NCBI GenBank assembly: GCA_020440825.1
Contig: JAGRNJ010000020.1
Location: 1 to 32,350 of the forward strand
DNA from: Leptospiraceae bacterium
GTDB lineage: Bacteria; Spirochaetota; Leptospiria; Turneriellales; Turneriellaceae
DNA length: 32,350 nt
Direction of reading: 5' to 3'
A program made the translations under genes and the position numbers. Positions 29,534 through 32,350 of this stretch are shown one piece after another. Under the pieces are notes generated by a model. The model did no database searches and was not told the origin of the DNA. It worked only from the letters and a program-made list of their open reading frames with translations. Positions within the stretch are counted from its first letter, which is position 1. Every line of letters begins with the position of its first letter.

Positions 29534-31345
29534 TTACTTTTTAAGCCATATCAATGAGTTTCTTAGCATTTGTCCGAATTGATGAGAGATATTGGTTACC
29601 ATTCGGTTTTCGCCAATCTGAAAAAACACTACTTTACCAGAAGTACCATCGGCATTGATATCTAAACGTCTGGCGAATGCGGTAGTATGACGCTGTGATG
29701 CTGATGTTGCATTGTTCGATAGTAAAGGTGTAATATTCCCCACTGCCCGGCCAAATGTGATACCGGCTTCATAAGCCATGTTATTATAAATTTCATCATA
29801 AACAGAAATGGCATGATATTGAGCCATACTCCGGTTGGCTGCAGCTGGCAATGCGGGTGAGGTCCATGACGGGGGTGAGGTAGAAGTACCGTTTAGGCCA
29901 TAGGTAGTTATAAAATGCCCATAATCTGTATTGTAAATATTATAAGTTTCCCGAGTTGCAGACCAGCCGGTGCCCGATGACTGGGCACCAAAGAGCGAGC
30001 TCACCAATATAGACTTGCCACCTTCATTGTACAGGCCATGATGAAGCGCCAGCACTCCGCCGCCGCTATCTACATAACTGACCAGCGCATTCTGAATTTG
30101 AGTCGTCATATTGGTATCCCAATGCTTATAAAAAATGACAACATCAAATTGATTCAGATAAGTTAAAACAGATTGTTGATTGGTACTGGTAAAAGGCAAG
30201 GCACCCGACATCAAGTTTACCCCGGTAACATTGAAAACAAACTCGTCATTTGCAGAATCGGCATTCAACAATGAGGTCACATGGGTGTAGTCGGTGGGAA
30301 GATTGGCCAGATCAGTGCCATAGTTACAAGGAACATCATTCGTGGTACGGTTTCCTGCACCACAGTTTCCTATATTGACTTCCCCTCCATGAATAATGAG
30401 AACCGAAGTAGATGAAGTTCTTCGACTGGCGGATGGATTTGTTTGTAAAATATTCAATACCGTTCTGGCTGCATGTGCCACTGTCTGCGGATACCAGTCT
30501 CTCGAAGTAATAATCATATTGCGGGCGTTGACAGTATTCGTAAGAGATGAATGCGGACTCATCGCCCGAACAACATCATTAGCATTATAAGTAACATCGA
30601 GTGCAGTATACGTTGCAGCTGTAGCAGTTTCTGGATACCCGGGCCCCGATCGCCCTTTGAGAAGACTATAACCTAATGATTCTGCACCCGGGCCACTCGT
30701 ACCTGGGATGCGAAAGAAAACAGGAATACTGGATGCATGGCACTGGGCCAGCACAGGTTTACCGGCCCGAATAGCCTCAATTGCCAATGAATTTAATTTT
30801 TCTGCTACAGCTTGCACATTTGCGGCTGATATCTGACGATCACCACTTGCCTGCGCTGCATAACTGCCATCAACCCGATAATCGAGCATACCTGTACCGC
30901 CAGCCATGACCAATGCCGCATAATTATTCATATTCTGAATATCCTGAATTCGCAGATTGACAGGGATATCAACAGTAGCGTTCCAGGCTGTTTCCCAGGT
31001 TTTACCGAATAAACTTTGAAATTGAGAAGTAAAATCTGCATAGCTGGATCCCGTTAACGAATTTGCAGTGGCAACAATATCACCGGTAACAGTATATGCC
31101 ACTGCATTGCCAACAGCTGCACTGGCAACATCGACAGAATAGTTTTGAGCCCGCAAAGCCTCATATAATACCTTGTATTCAGAATAGTATGCCTGATCCC
31201 ATGCTACTACCAGTAAAATTCGGTTGACAGTCGCAGCTTCGCTGCCACTAGAATTTTGCTCCTGGAATTTCTCAGGCAGAGCAGCACTGCAACTGACCGT
31301 TGCTATAACAACTATAAAAACTAAAAAGAAAATATATTTTTTCAT
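29534..31345 (-). CDS. Lipoprotein with fused DJ-1/PfpI-like and ThuA-like domains
   Basis: The 603-residue protein has a signal peptide ending A-T-V-S-C, so Cys19 is likely lipidated and the protein sits on the cell envelope. The first domain (~40-310) has the DJ-1/PfpI class I amidotransferase-like fold: I-L-L-V-V-A-W, A-A-L-V-M-A-G-G-T-G, and a nucleophile elbow K-P-V-L-A-Q-C-H-A-S-S with Cys202 followed by His203. The second (~315-600) is ThuA-like: V-L-I-I-H-G-G-E (~316), D-V-V-I-F-Y-K-H-W-D, and G-G-V-L-A-L-H-H-G-L (~432). ThuA relatives act in carbohydrate handling, but the substrate here is unknown. It lies downstream of an ABC transporter of Lol type. Confidence 0.82.
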   Translation of the reverse strand: MKKYIFFLVFIVVIATVSCSAALPEKFQEQNSSGSEAATVNRILLVVAWDQAYYSEYKVLYEALRAQNYSVDVASAAVGNAVAYTVTGDIVATANSLTGSSYADFTSQFQSLFGKTWETAWNATVDIPVNLRIQDIQNMNNYAALVMAGGTGMLDYRVDGSYAAQASGDRQISAANVQAVAEKLNSLAIEAIRAGKPVLAQCHASSIPVFFRIPGTSGPGAESLGYSLLKGRSGPGYPETATAATYTALDVTYNANDVVRAMSPHSSLTNTVNARNMIITSRDWYPQTVAHAARTVLNILQTNPSASRRTSSTSVLIIHGGEVNIGNCGAGNRTTNDVPCNYGTDLANLPTDYTHVTSLLNADSANDEFVFNVTGVNLMSGALPFTSTNQQSVLTYLNQFDVVIFYKHWDTNMTTQIQNALVSYVDSGGGVLALHHGLYNEGGKSILVSSLFGAQSSGTGWSATRETYNIYNTDYGHFITTYGLNGTSTSPPSWTSPALPAAANRSMAQYHAISVYDEIYNNMAYEAGITFGRAVGNITPLLSNNATSASQRHTTAFARRLDINADGTSGKVVFFQIGENRMVTNISHQFGQMLRNSLIWLKK

Positions 31346-31410
31346 TAGATTTACCCCTAATGGAAAAATACCAAATTTTTAATTTTTCAGCAACTTTTTT
31401 GAGCTTATAA

Positions 31411-32109
31411 TTAGCGTCTGTGAATATGGCGTTGAGATTTATCATGCTCGATCTTACCATCTGTCAGAAAAATCTGGCGGGAAGCCCGTCGAGCATAATC
31501 TGCCTCATGGGTAACCATTAGAATAGTCGTCTTCTGTTCACGATTGATCTGCTCAAATATACTCATCACGGTTTCACCATTTACAGAATCCAGATTTCCT
31601 GTAGGCTCATCGGCAAACAGAAACGCAGGCTGCATAATCATCGAGCGGGCAATCGCTACCCGCTGCATTTCTCCGCCCGACATCTGTGATGGTTTTTTTT
31701 CTGCACAATGGCGAACCTCAAACCGATCAAGCAACTCAAGAGCATATTCCCGTTTATCTAATTCATGATGCAGCTTGCGCGCCGGCATAAGAACATTTTC
31801 TAAAGAATTCAACTCGGGCAAAAGGTAGTGAAATTGAAAAACAAATCCCATTTCAAGATTGCGGAATCTGTGAATTTCCTGGGAATCGAGTTGCGAAAGA
31901 TTTTTACCATTAATAATCACATTACCTGAGGTTGGGTCATCTAAACCACTGAGTAGGTACAAGAGAGTCGATTTTCCTGAGCCTGAGCGACCCGTTATGG
32001 CTACAAATTCTCCTGTTTTTATCTCGAGTGAAATTTTCTTGATAATAGCAACATTTGCCACACCAAAACGTTTTTCAAGATTCTGTGCTATAATTGCCGG
32101 CGAAGTCAT
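31411..32109 (-). CDS. LolD/MacB-type ABC-transporter ATPase
   Basis: The 232-residue ATPase has Walker A G-R-S-G-S-G-K-S (40-47), Q-loop F-Q-F (91-93), signature M-S-G-G-E-M-Q-R-V-A-I-A-R-S (143-156), and Walker B F-L-F-A-D-E-P-T-G-N-L-D (163-174). The segment H-Y-L-L-P-E-L-N-S-L-E-N-V after the Q-loop is close to LolD, which drives release of lipoproteins from the inner membrane. MacB- or FtsE-like roles are possible. It overlaps the permease gene by four bases (ATGA). The lipoprotein gene downstream may be a client or simply a neighbour. Confidence 0.88.
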   Translation of the reverse strand: MTSPAIIAQNLEKRFGVANVAIIKKISLEIKTGEFVAITGRSGSGKSTLLYLLSGLDDPTSGNVIINGKNLSQLDSQEIHRFRNLEMGFVFQFHYLLPELNSLENVLMPARKLHHELDKREYALELLDRFEVRHCAEKKPSQMSGGEMQRVAIARSMIMQPAFLFADEPTGNLDSVNGETVMSIFEQINREQKTTILMVTHEADYARRASRQIFLTDGKIEHDKSQRHIHRR

Positions 32110-32350
32110 GAAGTTCCCCGAATAATTTCTATTGGTGCAAGTCGCGATGCCATTCTAGCAGGAATAAGACTGGCAACTGTGGTCGAAGCTACAGTGATAA
32201 AAAAACCAAAAATATAAATAAAAAGATTCCAGGATACCAGCATCTTATTGCTTGAACCGAATCCCCGGCTTACGTCAATCTGGCTGATGAAATAATTCGC
32301 GACTGCCCCAACCAGGAGCCCGAACAATCCCCCGCTGATACCTAAGAAAC
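32106..32350 (-). CDS. FtsX-like permease (LolC/LolE/MacB type), C-terminal part (5' end outside window)
   Basis: This is the end of an ABC permease; the frame is open to the window edge (F-L-G-I-S-G-G-L-F-G-L-L-V-G), so the gene starts upstream. The visible part has two membrane helices and the typical C-terminus A-S-L-I-P-A-R-M-A-S-R-L-A-P-I-E-I-I-R-G, found at the end of FtsX/LolC/MacB proteins. The overlap with the ATPase gene shows that both form one transporter. Confidence 0.85.
   Translation of the reverse strand, partial: FLGISGGLFGLLVGAVANYFISQIDVSRGFGSSNKMLVSWNLFIYIFGFFITVASTTVASLIPARMASRLAPIEIIRGTS

Noticed and set aside
1..32350. CRISPR array, tRNA or rRNA genes
   Set aside because: No regularly spaced direct repeats with unique spacers, and no cloverleaf or rRNA-like sequence was seen on reading.

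Overview
The window looks like a chromosomal segment of a diderm bacterium with moderate-to-low GC. The best guess is a spirochaete of the Leptospirales: several signal peptides end in relaxed, spirochaete-like lipoboxes, outer-membrane barrels are numerous, and there are Mla and Lol-type envelope transporters. This placement is an inference from gene content, not a phylogenetic result.

Layout. (1) 1-332 is the right end of an IS256-family insertion sequence that has cut the 3' end of an unknown gene lying after rmuC. (2) 2.4-5.1 kb holds an inner-membrane protein, a small outer-membrane barrel, an exported protein and a LOG-family nucleotide hydrolase, followed by a ~120 bp MITE-like element. 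(3) 5.3-8.3 kb (minus strand) pairs a periplasmic NMT1/SsuA-like binding protein with a membrane GGDEF-EAL protein, probably a ligand-to-c-di-GMP sensor unit. A barrel protein (8.4-9.1 kb) and a VapBC module follow. (4) 10.1-17.2 kb holds a 2197-residue lipoprotein made of about fourteen Ig-like sandwiches plus a C-terminal propeller-like region, with a small lipoprotein gene overlapping its end. (5) 17.3-24.2 kb is a dense toxin-antitoxin (TA) island: Phd/PIN, DUF2283/DUF4258, MazEF-like, a decayed ParE-type module, RHH/RelE, a second VapBC whose antitoxin is only 59 residues, a DUF433 antitoxin with a broken DUF5615 toxin, and a small protein with an MNT-like nucleotidyltransferase. Pseudogenes, a structured repeat, a DUF559 remnant and one outer-membrane protein with a clear terminator lie between them. 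(6) 24.2 kb holds a Fur-box-controlled bacterioferritin-associated ferredoxin. (7) 24.4-28.2 kb (minus) is an mlaE-F-D-A-C operon for phospholipid transport across the envelope. (8) 28.3-29.5 kb is a class III adenylate cyclase, divergent from mla. (9) 29.5-32.35 kb (minus) holds a LolCDE/MacB-like permease (cut by the window end), its ATPase, and a lipoprotein fusing DJ-1/PfpI-like and ThuA-like domains.

Two patterns stand out. Five antitoxin or antitoxin-partner genes and the ferredoxin gene have a -10-like hexamer ending 5-7 bp before the start codon and no ribosome binding site, which predicts leaderless mRNAs. The TA island also carries well-phased operator-like repeats that fit autoregulation of the modules.
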